Assembly: GCA_964576115.1 (NCBI GenBank)
Contig: CAZNUA010000019.1
Coordinates: 1-11,995, forward strand
DNA from: CAYSYY01 sp964576115 [NCBI: uncultured Gemmatimonadota bacterium]
GTDB lineage: Bacteria; Blakebacterota; Blakebacteria; Blakebacterales
Direction of reading: 5' to 3'
Length of the DNA: 11,995 bases
Shown here: in pieces, positions 1 to 6,175 of the stretch
How the letters are laid out: each line of letters starts with the position of its first letter
How positions within the stretch are numbered: position 1 is the first letter of the stretch
Position numbers and translations under genes: made by a program
Notes under the pieces: model-generated
What the model saw: the letters and a program-made list of their open reading frames with translations, nothing else
Told to the model about the DNA's origin: nothing
Databases searched by the model: none

Positions 1-842
1 TCGGCGGTGGCTTCGATATCCTCTTCGCTCGGCACCCCGACCCAGACCAGGCTGGCCCTGCGACACTTCGAGGTGATGGCGTCGAAATCTTCGCACGTCT
101 CGTAATCGTCGTAGCAGATGCTGGAGAGGTTGTTGTCCATCTGCATCAGATCGGATTCGCGGGTGCAGGCCATACAGCCGAGACAGCCGACGGTGCAGAC
201 CTTCGAGACGTCCTTGCCCATGTCGTGGTTCGAACAGGCCACCACCAGCATCTCGGAACGCTTGAAGGGCACCATGGTGATGATGTTGCGCGGGCAGGCC
301 AGCGAACACGCCTTGCAGCCCACGCAGGCTTCATAGTCAACGGTCGAGAGGCCGTCTACGACATGGATGGCGTCGTAGTCGCAGGCCCGCTCGCAGTCGC
401 CCAGACCGAGACAGCCGTAGGTGCAGCCCTGGTAGCCGGCCACCAGGTTGGCCGCCGTGCAGGTCATCTCGCCGGTATAGTCCATCTTCTCGAGTCGATC
501 GTCCCAGTGAGCGGCACAGTGCACCACCGCCTTGTAGGGCCAGGTCTCGGTGATCTGAACCCCGATGATCTCGGCGATCTTCTGCGCGCAGGCCGCTCCC
601 CCCGGACCGCAGAGGTCTACCTCGGGCTCTTCGCCCGAAGCCACCGCCTCGGCATAGGCCCCGCACCCCACGTAACCGCAGCCCCCGCAGTTGGCGCCGG
701 GAAGGGCGGCCTGGATCGCCTCGACCTTCGGATCGACCTCGACGTGGAAAACGCGGTTGGCCCAGCCCAGAACCCAGCCCATACCGACCGCCAGCAGAGC
801 CAGGATCACAGCGGCCAGAATCAGTGTGACAGTGGTGACCAC
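1..842 (-). CDS. rnfB: Rnf complex subunit RnfB, ferredoxin-side iron-sulphur protein (3' end off window)
   Basis: RnfB passes electrons between soluble ferredoxin and the Rnf membrane core; it is anchored by one N-terminal helix with its clusters in the cytoplasm. 280 codons are visible. Residues 5-27 form the membrane helix. C52, C55, C60 and C78 form the RnfB-type Fe-S motif (ANCGGCGYVGC, then CGPGG). C140, C144, C150 and C154 with C173, C176, C179 and C183 form a two-cluster ferredoxin domain like that of long clostridial RnfB. A last ferredoxin domain has C220, C223, C226 and C260, but S230, F253 and I256 stand where further ligands are expected, so one cluster is probably absent. The start is GTG at 842, eight bases after an AGGGGGG ribosome site that includes the rnfA stop; the next Met (residue 21) would cut into the membrane helix. 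It is the last visible gene of rnfCDGEAB. The family is certain; the true C-terminus is not visible. Confidence 0.95.
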   Translation of the reverse strand, partial: MVTTVTLILAAVILALLAVGMGWVLGWANRVFHVEVDPKVEAIQAALPGANCGGCGYVGCGAYAEAVASGEEPEVDLCGPGGAACAQKIAEIIGVQITETWPYKAVVHCAAHWDDRLEKMDYTGEMTCTAANLVAGYQGCTYGCLGLGDCERACDYDAIHVVDGLSTVDYEACVGCKACSLACPRNIITMVPFKRSEMLVVACSNHDMGKDVSKVCTVGCLGCMACTRESDLMQMDNNLSSICYDDYETCEDFDAITSKCRRASLVWVGVPSEEDIEATA

Positions 843-848
843 GTTCGA

Positions 849-858
849 ATCCCCCCTA
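849..858 (-). promoter_or_regulatory. rnfA stop fused to rnfB ribosome binding site
   Basis: Read on the minus strand this is TAGGGGGGAT: the amber stop of rnfA (858-856) is part of the purine-rich ribosome site for the rnfB GTG at 842. Such an overlap suggests translational coupling. The identical 10-mer occurs at the rnfE-rnfA junction. Confidence 0.7.
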
Positions 859-1554
859 CCTTCCGATGAGAGCGGCCAGGGCCTGCTCCACGCCCCGGTC
901 GACACCGGTGAAGCCCATGAACGCCATGGCCATGATACCGGCCACGATCAGCGCGATACCCGCCCCTTTGAGCGCGGCGGGCACGTCGGCCAGATCGAGT
1001 TCCTCGCGGATACCCGCCATGAGCGAGATGGCGATGGTGAAGCCGATCCCGCCGCCGATGGCGAGCGCGAGCGCCTCGTGCAGGCCCCAGAGCCGGGTGG
1101 GATCCTGCAGGTGTTTCATGATCTCGAGACAGGCGAAGAGGATGGCGCAGTTGGTCGTGATCAGAGGCAGAAACACCCCGAAGGACGTGTAGAGTTTCGG
1201 CTGGAACTTGCGCACGTACATCTCGACGAACTGGACCGAGGAGGCGATCACGAAGATGTACATGATGTAGCTGAGAACCGAGAGGTCCACGGTGGCTCCC
1301 TCGGCCCCGCCCATCACCTGCCAGACCCAGACCGGCAGGGGCGCTCCGGGCCGCAGGATATAGTACGTGAACGCCCAGCTCAGGATCGAGGCGATGGTGA
1401 TCACAAAGGTGACCGCCAGCCCCATGCCGAAGGCGGTCTCGATCTTGCGGGAGACGCCCAGGAAGGGGCAGATCCCCACGAAATAGTGCAGCACGAAGTT
1501 GTTGATCAGGGCCGCGCCGATGAAGATCAGGATGAGCGAGCTGACAGTTTCCAT
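856..1554 (-). CDS. rnfA: Rnf complex membrane subunit RnfA
   Basis: RnfA is a polytopic core subunit that, with RnfE, holds an intramembrane iron-sulphur site and takes part in ion translocation. At 232 aa it is longer than the usual ~190-200. The family signature is clear: [18 protein letters not shown] at residues 18-35, LPLITTNC ending at C136, and an [11 protein letters not shown] stretch in the C-terminal part. C29 and C136 match the conserved Cys pair known from RnfA/NqrE-type subunits. About 18 extra residues, rich in Gly, Pro and Trp, lie between helices at residues ~69-88, where relatives go almost directly from ILxP into the next helix. The ATG at 1554 is preceded by a GGGGGG ribosome site that overlaps the rnfE stop; the gap from rnfE is 10 bases. 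Homology to RnfE (inverted topology) is known for the family. Identity is certain; the role of the insertion is unknown. Confidence 0.95.
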   Translation of the reverse strand: METVSSLILIFIGAALINNFVLHYFVGICPFLGVSRKIETAFGMGLAVTFVITIASILSWAFTYYILRPGAPLPVWVWQVMGGAEGATVDLSVLSYIMYIFVIASSVQFVEMYVRKFQPKLYTSFGVFLPLITTNCAILFACLEIMKHLQDPTRLWGLHEALALAIGGGIGFTIAISLMAGIREELDLADVPAALKGAGIALIVAGIMAMAFMGFTGVDRGVEQALAALIGR

Positions 1555-1557
1555 GCT

Positions 1558-1567
1558 ATCCCCCCTA
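1558..1567 (-). promoter_or_regulatory. rnfE stop fused to rnfA ribosome binding site
   Basis: The minus strand reads TAGGGGGGAT, the same 10-mer as at the rnfA-rnfB junction. TAG at 1567-1565 ends rnfE and the G run is the ribosome site for the rnfA ATG at 1554. This is likely a coupled re-initiation site. Confidence 0.7.
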
Positions 1568-2188
1568 ACCTGTCTGCGCCCGGCTCGAGCGGCGCTTGCC
1601 GAACCATTCGGCGCCGCCCAGCAGCAACCCCAGGGTCAGAAAGGCACCGGGAGGCAGGACCATTATGCCCCAGGCCGGCCAGCCGGTCCCGAGGACGTTG
1701 ATCCCGAACCAGGTGCCCGAGCCCAGGATCTCGCGTACGGTGGCGATACTGGCCAGGGCCAGCGCGAAGCCCAGGCTCATGCCCACGGCGTCGGCCACAG
1801 CCGTGCCCAGGCTCTGCTTCGAGGCGCAGATCTCGGCCCGCGAGATGATCAGGCAGTTGACGATGATGAGCGGCACGTAGGGCCCGAGCTGCTTGCTCAT
1901 GTCGTACATATAGGCGGCCAGGAACCGGTCGGCGATCGTCACGAAGGTCGCGATCGTCAGGGTGAAGACCAGGATGCGCAGATGCGGTTTCAAAAGGCCG
2001 CGGATGAGGCTGACGATGATGTTCGACATGATCAGCACGAACGCCGTCGCGCCGGCCATGGTGATGGCCGGTTTCATGCCGTTGGTCACGGCCAGGGTCG
2101 GACACATCCCGAGCAGCTGGCGATAGACCGGGTTCTCGGGCAGGATGCCGTTGAGGAACCGTTCGGCTGCGGTGGGTTGATCAGACAT
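1565..2188 (-). CDS. rnfE: Rnf complex membrane subunit RnfE
   Basis: RnfE is the second of the two homologous core membrane subunits (RnfA and RnfE) at the centre of the ferredoxin:NAD+ ion pump. It is 207 aa, normal for the family. Recognisable segments are the N-terminal [18 protein letters not shown] (C29 in the conserved Cys position) and [17 protein letters not shown] (C112 the partner Cys). Hydrophobic helices run to the C-terminal [12 protein letters not shown], followed by a short basic tail. The ATG at 2188 lies two bases after the rnfG TAA stop; a GGAG ribosome site overlaps the end of rnfG, so the genes are tightly coupled. Nothing is truncated. NqrD is the close paralogue family, but the rnfB and rnfC neighbours fix this one as Rnf. 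Confidence 0.95.
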   Translation of the reverse strand: MSDQPTAAERFLNGILPENPVYRQLLGMCPTLAVTNGMKPAITMAGATAFVLIMSNIIVSLIRGLLKPHLRILVFTLTIATFVTIADRFLAAYMYDMSKQLGPYVPLIIVNCLIISRAEICASKQSLGTAVADAVGMSLGFALALASIATVREILGSGTWFGINVLGTGWPAWGIMVLPPGAFLTLGLLLGGAEWFGKRRSSRAQTG

Positions 2189-2190
2189 CG

Positions 2191-2817
2191 TTACTCCGGT
2201 GCATGTGAACCGCTGTGGGTGGCGAGTACGTCACGCAGGTTGGCGACCGCGGTATTGACGATGGTGGTCACGCTCTCCGAAGATATGGTGGCGCCGGTCA
2301 GGGCCAGAATCTGGTTCGCCTCGACCGGCTCGGTCTTGACCACTTCGAGCGGCGGCTGAGCCGGACGTCCGGCAAAGCGGGACTGGAAATCTTCGCCCCG
2401 GATGAAATCGCCCAGACCGGGGGTTTCCTTCTGGGCCAGGACGTACATGCCGGTAATGGTCTCCAGCCCGGCGTCCTGGCCGATCAGGACCTCGATCACG
2501 TCCGCAAAACCCTGTCCCCGGGCCGGGAGGACCCAGCCGAGGTGCTCGCCGGTGACCGAGAAAGCCTTGTAGACCCGCACGTCGCGGCCGTCGGCGCCCT
2601 CGACGACGAGTTCCTCGGTCCGGTCGGTCGCGGCTCCGGGAACCAGGGTCGGGATCACACTGTAGGTCTCGTTCCGCTTGTTCTCGGCGATCTTCGGTCC
2701 CAGGGTGGTCTGCACGAAGGCCAGGGCGCCTCCGAAACAGAAGGCCAGCACGATCACCAGCCACGCCTGGCCGATGTAGCTCTTCTTCTCCGGCATGTTC
2801 TCAGGAATGTCACTCAT
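2191..2817 (-). CDS. rnfG: Rnf complex covalent-FMN subunit RnfG
   Basis: RnfG is anchored by one helix, with an FMN-binding domain on the outer face of the membrane that relays electrons through a covalently bound flavin. It is 208 aa: a cytoplasmic N-terminus, a membrane helix at ~17-36, then the soluble domain with GLETITGMYVLAQKETPGLG (117-136), the usual RnfG/NqrC signature. The flavin site is LTGATISS at residues 173-180; T177 is the expected phosphoester-linked residue by family analogy. The Asp normally six residues before that Thr (D-x-x-S/T-G-A-T) is L171 here. The ATG at 2817 is four bases after the rnfD stop, with a weak GAGAAAG upstream. FMN attachment would need an ApbE-type flavin transferase, which is not in this window. 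Confidence 0.93.
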   Translation of the reverse strand: MSDIPENMPEKKSYIGQAWLVIVLAFCFGGALAFVQTTLGPKIAENKRNETYSVIPTLVPGAATDRTEELVVEGADGRDVRVYKAFSVTGEHLGWVLPARGQGFADVIEVLIGQDAGLETITGMYVLAQKETPGLGDFIRGEDFQSRFAGRPAQPPLEVVKTEPVEANQILALTGATISSESVTTIVNTAVANLRDVLATHSGSHAPE

Positions 2818-2821
2818 TGCG

Positions 2822-3865
2822 TTACGCTTTCTCGGGCACCGGGCCGCCGACCGGCCGCGGGATCGTCCACTGGTTGATGAGCGGAACCGACGCGTTCATC
2901 AGCAGAACAGCGAACATGACTCCCTCGGGGTAGCCGCTGAAGACGCGGATGAGCACGACGAAGAAGCCGATGCCGATCCCGAACCAGATCTTGCCCTTGG
3001 GCGAAAGGGGGCTGGAAACGGGATCGGTGGCGATGAAGAAAGCGCCGAAGAGAAGCGCCCCGGTGAAGAGGTGGTGCAGAACGGTCAGCTCGGTCAGACC
3101 GATCAGATTGGCCAGACCGCTGAAGACGATGACCGAGCCCACCACGCTGGCCGGGATCTCCCACGACGCCGAACGCCGCCAGCAGAGGTAGAGCCCCCCC
3201 ACCAGACAGGCCAGGGCGCTGGTCTCACCGAGCGAGCCGTTGTGGGAGCCCACGAAAAGGGGCCAGAGAGCGGGGAGTTGGGTCAGTTCCCCGGCCGCTT
3301 CCTTGGCCGCGGTCAGCGGTGTGGCCTGGCTGACGGCCTGAACCGCCGCTCCTGCCTGCACGTAGGCCCCCGCTCCCAGCTCGCGGGCGAAGCTGAGCAT
3401 GACGAAAGCCCGGCCGACCATGGCGGGATTGAAGATGTTGTTACCGAGTCCGCCGAAGACGGATTTGCCCAGTCCGATGGCGATCATCGAGCCGATGACG
3501 GGGATGTACCACGGTGCGCTCCAGGGAATGGAGAGGCCGAGAATCACCCCGGTCACGACAGCCGAGAGGTCGGCGATCGGATTGGGCTGGCCCCGCATGC
3601 GGGTAAAGAGCGACTCGGCCACGAGCGCGGTCATGACGCAGAGGCCGACCTGGATGACGGTGTACCAGCCGAAAACCAGCAGTGAGGCCAGCAGCACCGG
3701 GACCAGGCCGATGATCACATCCCGCATCATCCCCCGGGTAGTGACCGAGGTGTCGGAAAGGTGCGGCGAGGGCGCGACGATGTTCCCGCGGATGATCTCG
3801 GCGGTCACCCCGTCGGTCTCTTCGGCGTCCTGTCCGGTCGGGTTCTGGTTGTCCTGTTCCGCCAT
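2822..3865 (-). CDS. rnfD: Rnf complex membrane FMN subunit RnfD
   Basis: RnfD is a polytopic subunit with a covalent FMN, homologous to NqrB, and part of the ion-translocating path. With the ATG at 3865 it is 347 aa, normal for the family; the frame stays open further upstream, but that would overlap rnfC and gives no family sequence. After ~27 polar residues comes APSPHLSDTSVT (31-42), a standard RnfD N-terminus. Other signatures are RGQPNPIADLSAVVTGVILG (91-110) and GGLGNNIFNPAMVGRAF (138-154). The flavin motif is AVSQATPLT (177-185) with T182 as expected attachment site; the usual preceding Asp is Q176. The ribosome site is weak, so translation may depend on coupling to rnfC, which ends 32 bases upstream. 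Confidence 0.93.
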   Translation of the reverse strand: MAEQDNQNPTGQDAEETDGVTAEIIRGNIVAPSPHLSDTSVTTRGMMRDVIIGLVPVLLASLLVFGWYTVIQVGLCVMTALVAESLFTRMRGQPNPIADLSAVVTGVILGLSIPWSAPWYIPVIGSMIAIGLGKSVFGGLGNNIFNPAMVGRAFVMLSFARELGAGAYVQAGAAVQAVSQATPLTAAKEAAGELTQLPALWPLFVGSHNGSLGETSALACLVGGLYLCWRRSASWEIPASVVGSVIVFSGLANLIGLTELTVLHHLFTGALLFGAFFIATDPVSSPLSPKGKIWFGIGIGFFVVLIRVFSGYPEGVMFAVLLMNASVPLINQWTIPRPVGGPVPEKA

Positions 3866-3897
3866 GCGATTCCGGTTCTCAGGGTTGCGAAGCGTCT

Positions 3898-5247
3898 CTA
3901 CGATTTGCTCAACATGATCTTGCCGACCCGTATGAGCTGGACGAGCGGGATACTGGCCGGACAGACATAGGCGCAGCAGCCGCACTCGACACAGGCCTGC
4001 AGGTGATAGCGGCGCGCGACCTCTTCGTTTCCGGCCCGGGCCGCCAGGGCGATCTTGGTCGGCACCAGATGCAGCGGGCAGGCATCGACGCAGCGTCCGC
4101 AGCGCACGCAGGTGGTCTCAGCCGCCCGGCGCACGTCGTCGCGGGTCAGCACCGTCACCCCGCTGGTACCCTTGGTGATCGGCGCTTCGAGGCTGCCGGC
4201 CGTGAAACCCATCATCGGTCCGCCGGCCACGACCCGGGCGGCGTCATCGGTCATGCCGCCGCAGTATTCGATCAGTTCACCGTAACTGGTGCCGATCGGA
4301 ACCAGCAGGTTCTTCGGTTCCCTGATCCCGGCCCCGGTGACGGTCACCACCCGGTGGGTCAGCGGCGAGCCGCGCAGGACGGCGCGCGCCACGGCCGCGA
4401 TCGTCCCGACATTGTGGACCACCACCCCGACGTGGAGCGGCAGCCCCAGGGTCGGAACCTCGCGGCCGACCAGCGCGGTCGAGAGCTGTCGTTCGGCTCC
4501 CTGCGGGTATTTGGTCTTCAGAGTCCGGACCTGGATGCCGGTGCCTTCGGCGGCCGCTTCGAGGGCCGCCACGGCCTGCGGCTTGTTGTCTTCGATGCCG
4601 ATGATGACCTCACGGGCACCGGTGGCGTGGCGGGCCAGCAGGGCCCCGGTGACGATGGCACCCGGTGCTTCGAGCATGATCCGGTAGTCGGCGGTGAGGT
4701 AGGGCTCGCACTCGCATCCGTTGATGAGCAGGTATTCGATCGGCGTTTCTTCGTTGCGCTGCAGTTTCACGTGCGAGGGGAAGGCGGCGCCTCCCAACCC
4801 GACGATCCCGGCCTCGAGGGCGGCTTTCGAGATCTCTTCAGGGGCAAAGCGCTCGAGGTCCCCGGTCGGCCACTCGCCGCCGAAGATGTCGTCGTACAGG
4901 GCCCGGCCCTCGAGCGACTGTTCCGCTGCGGCTTTGATGGGAATGACCCTGACGTGACGTCCGTTCGGCAGGGTGGCCTTTTTTTCTTTGGCGACCTTGC
5001 CGTCGATCGAAGCGTGAACGGGTGAAGAGATGAACCCGGTCGCCTCGCCGATCCGATCCCCCAGCTTGACCTCCTGCTTGTTTTCCACGACCGGCTCGCA
5101 TGGGGATCCCAGATGCTGCAACAGGGGGATGAGGACCTCGGCCGGGGTCGGGAAAACCTCGATCGGCATGGCCTCGGCGAGCTGCTTTTCTTCGGGGGGG
5201 TGAACCCCCCTGGCGAAGGTTGCCTTACCCTCGGTGGCTGTGCTCAC
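3898..5247 (-). CDS. rnfC: Rnf complex NADH/FMN subunit RnfC
   Basis: RnfC is the peripheral cytoplasmic subunit that exchanges electrons with NAD(H), using FMN and two [4Fe-4S] clusters. It is 449 aa, the short form lacking the long Ala/Lys-rich tail of proteobacterial RnfC. In order: ARGVHPPEEKQLAE (12-25), a barrel-sandwich hybrid region around SSPVHASIDGKV (74-85), the Complex I 51K-like nucleotide/FMN region with GIVGLGGAAFPSHVK (147-161) and NGCECEPYLT (176-185), KYPQGAERQL (246-255), an SLBB-like stretch around 265-320, and two ferredoxin motifs (C380, C383, C386, C390; C419, C422, C425, C429), all ligands present. The GTG start at 5247 has GGGAA upstream; the next Met (residue 27) would delete the conserved N-terminus. 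It is first in the operon, with a candidate promoter at 5293-5321. Confidence 0.95.
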   Translation of the reverse strand: MSTATEGKATFARGVHPPEEKQLAEAMPIEVFPTPAEVLIPLLQHLGSPCEPVVENKQEVKLGDRIGEATGFISSPVHASIDGKVAKEKKATLPNGRHVRVIPIKAAAEQSLEGRALYDDIFGGEWPTGDLERFAPEEISKAALEAGIVGLGGAAFPSHVKLQRNEETPIEYLLINGCECEPYLTADYRIMLEAPGAIVTGALLARHATGAREVIIGIEDNKPQAVAALEAAAEGTGIQVRTLKTKYPQGAERQLSTALVGREVPTLGLPLHVGVVVHNVGTIAAVARAVLRGSPLTHRVVTVTGAGIREPKNLLVPIGTSYGELIEYCGGMTDDAARVVAGGPMMGFTAGSLEAPITKGTSGVTVLTRDDVRRAAETTCVRCGRCVDACPLHLVPTKIALAARAGNEEVARRYHLQACVECGCCAYVCPASIPLVQLIRVGKIMLSKS

Positions 5248-5292
5248 GGCAGGATGTTCCCTTGTCTGGATCGGTAGTGTGTTCAGCTCGAA

Positions 5293-5321
5293 AACATAGG
5301 TCTTCAGACGGGGCGGAACAA
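5293..5321 (-). promoter_or_regulatory. Candidate sigma-70-like promoter for rnfCDGEAB
   Basis: On the minus strand TTGTTC (5321-5316) and TATGTT (5298-5293) are 17 bases apart, matching the -35/-10 consensus at 3 and 4 of 6 positions. Transcription would start near 5286, giving a leader of about 40 bases before the rnfC GTG. It is the best match I found in the 146-base gap. The match is moderate and assumes housekeeping promoter rules hold in this organism. Confidence 0.35.
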
Positions 5322-5340
5322 ACGGATAATGAGGTCTGAA
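5303..5340. repeat. Inverted repeat TTCAGAC / GTCTGAA flanking the -35 box
   Basis: TTCAGAC at 5303-5309 and its exact reverse complement GTCTGAA at 5334-5340 are separated by 24 bases, about 31 bases centre to centre (roughly three helical turns). They enclose the candidate -35 element of rnfC. A repeat of this size could arise by chance in a gap this long, so an operator role is only a suggestion. Confidence 0.3.
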
Positions 5341-5351
5341 ATACCGGTATT
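5340..5351. promoter_or_regulatory. Perfect 12-base palindrome AATACCGGTATT upstream of rnfC
   Basis: AATACCGGTATT is self-complementary over all 12 bases and sits about 19 bases upstream of the candidate -35 box of the Rnf operon. By simple counting, a gapless palindrome of this length is expected in a 146-base gap only a few times in a hundred. It is a plausible dimeric regulator site; the regulator is not identified. Confidence 0.4.
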
Positions 5352-5393
5352 ATGGTGCCCGATCGGATCTGTCGGAGGACGCCTCGAAACCCC

Positions 5394-6056
5394 TTACCAG
5401 GTCGGGATTTCATCCTCTTCGCGACCGGTCGCACTCGCCCCCTCTCCCAGTTCGGCGGCCTCGTCGGGCCCGGCTCCGGCGGTCTCGCCGGACCGTTTCG
5501 AGAACAGCGAACTCAAGATCCAGAAAGCAATCAGAATGATGAAATAGATGGTGCCCCCCGCCCCCTCGCCCTGCTCGGGAGCCACGATCTGCCAGACGAT
5601 GACGAAAACCGCAAAGAGGATGAGGAGCAGGGTCTTCACCAGCCCGCGGGACGGGCTCTGTCCGGTCGGTTGGGGACCGGCTGAGGATTCGGAACCCGCC
5701 GGGATCGCGGTCTCGGCGGTCCCGGCCCGGTCGGCAGCCGGGGCCGAGGCCTGCTGTTCCTCGAAAGCCTTCCGGAGTTCGGCGAAGAGACTCCCCGGCT
5801 GCGCTTCGGTCTCGACGGCTTCGGGGGACCGCAGCGTGGGAGCGGCACCCGTGGCAGCGGCGGTCGATGAGCCCGATTCCGTCGGGCTGGAGGTACTCCC
5901 GGTTTCGGCCCACGTTTCGATCTGCCGGCGCAGTTTCTCCCCGGTGAGCCAGAGCGGCAGGGGACTTTTTTCCGATTTTTCGAGCAGGCGGTGGCAGACG
6001 GTGCAGTAGCTGGTGTTGTCGTGGAGTTTGCTACCGCAATAGGAACACCAGGGCAT
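5394..6056 (-). CDS. Zinc-ribbon protein with two C-terminal membrane helices, function unknown
   Basis: I do not recognise a named family. The 220-aa product begins with a zinc ribbon of two CxxC knuckles (C4/C7 and C18/C21; CSYCG and CTVC). A charged stretch follows, then a long low-complexity linker (~52-136) rich in Ser, Thr, Ala, Gly and Pro, broken by one amphipathic segment near residues 88-103 (SLFAELRKAFEEQQ). Two hydrophobic helices lie at ~139-158 and ~168-186, and the tail is acidic. The shape suggests a membrane-tethered adaptor whose zinc ribbon faces the cytoplasm, but this is inference. The ATG at 6056 has a strong GGGAGGAAGG ribosome site. It lies on the same strand as the Rnf operon, 146 bases upstream of rnfC, so co-expression is possible but unproven. 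Confidence 0.8.
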   Translation of the reverse strand: MPWCSYCGSKLHDNTSYCTVCHRLLEKSEKSPLPLWLTGEKLRRQIETWAETGSTSSPTESGSSTAAATGAAPTLRSPEAVETEAQPGSLFAELRKAFEEQQASAPAADRAGTAETAIPAGSESSAGPQPTGQSPSRGLVKTLLLILFAVFVIVWQIVAPEQGEGAGGTIYFIILIAFWILSSLFSKRSGETAGAGPDEAAELGEGASATGREEDEIPTW

Positions 6057-6175
6057 GCCTTCCTCCCTCGCTCGAACCGCGACCCGAACGGCGACCGCCT
6101 CACCTTCGAGTCTGCACCTTTCCGGTCAATGGTGCAAGCCCGGCCCGTCATGTCATCCGACGCCGGGAAATCGGA

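Noticed and set aside
843-852. GTTCGAATCC, resembling the T-loop of a tRNA
   Set aside because: It is the rnfA-rnfB junction. No acceptor stem, anticodon arm or D-loop can be built around it, and both flanks are coding.
225-869. Plus-strand open frame of 214 codons opposite rnfB
   Set aside because: It is a shadow of rnfB: the minus strand carries all the RnfB Cys motifs in order, and the plus-strand product has no recognisable features.
3866-3985. Upstream extension of the rnfD frame to a start at 3985
   Set aside because: It overlaps the end of rnfC including its last ferredoxin motif and adds no RnfD-like sequence; the ATG at 3865 gives the family length.
5359-5366. 8-base palindrome CCGATCGG downstream of the zinc-ribbon gene
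   Set aside because: It is too short to be notable in GC-rich DNA and has no T-run or partner site to support a terminator or operator.
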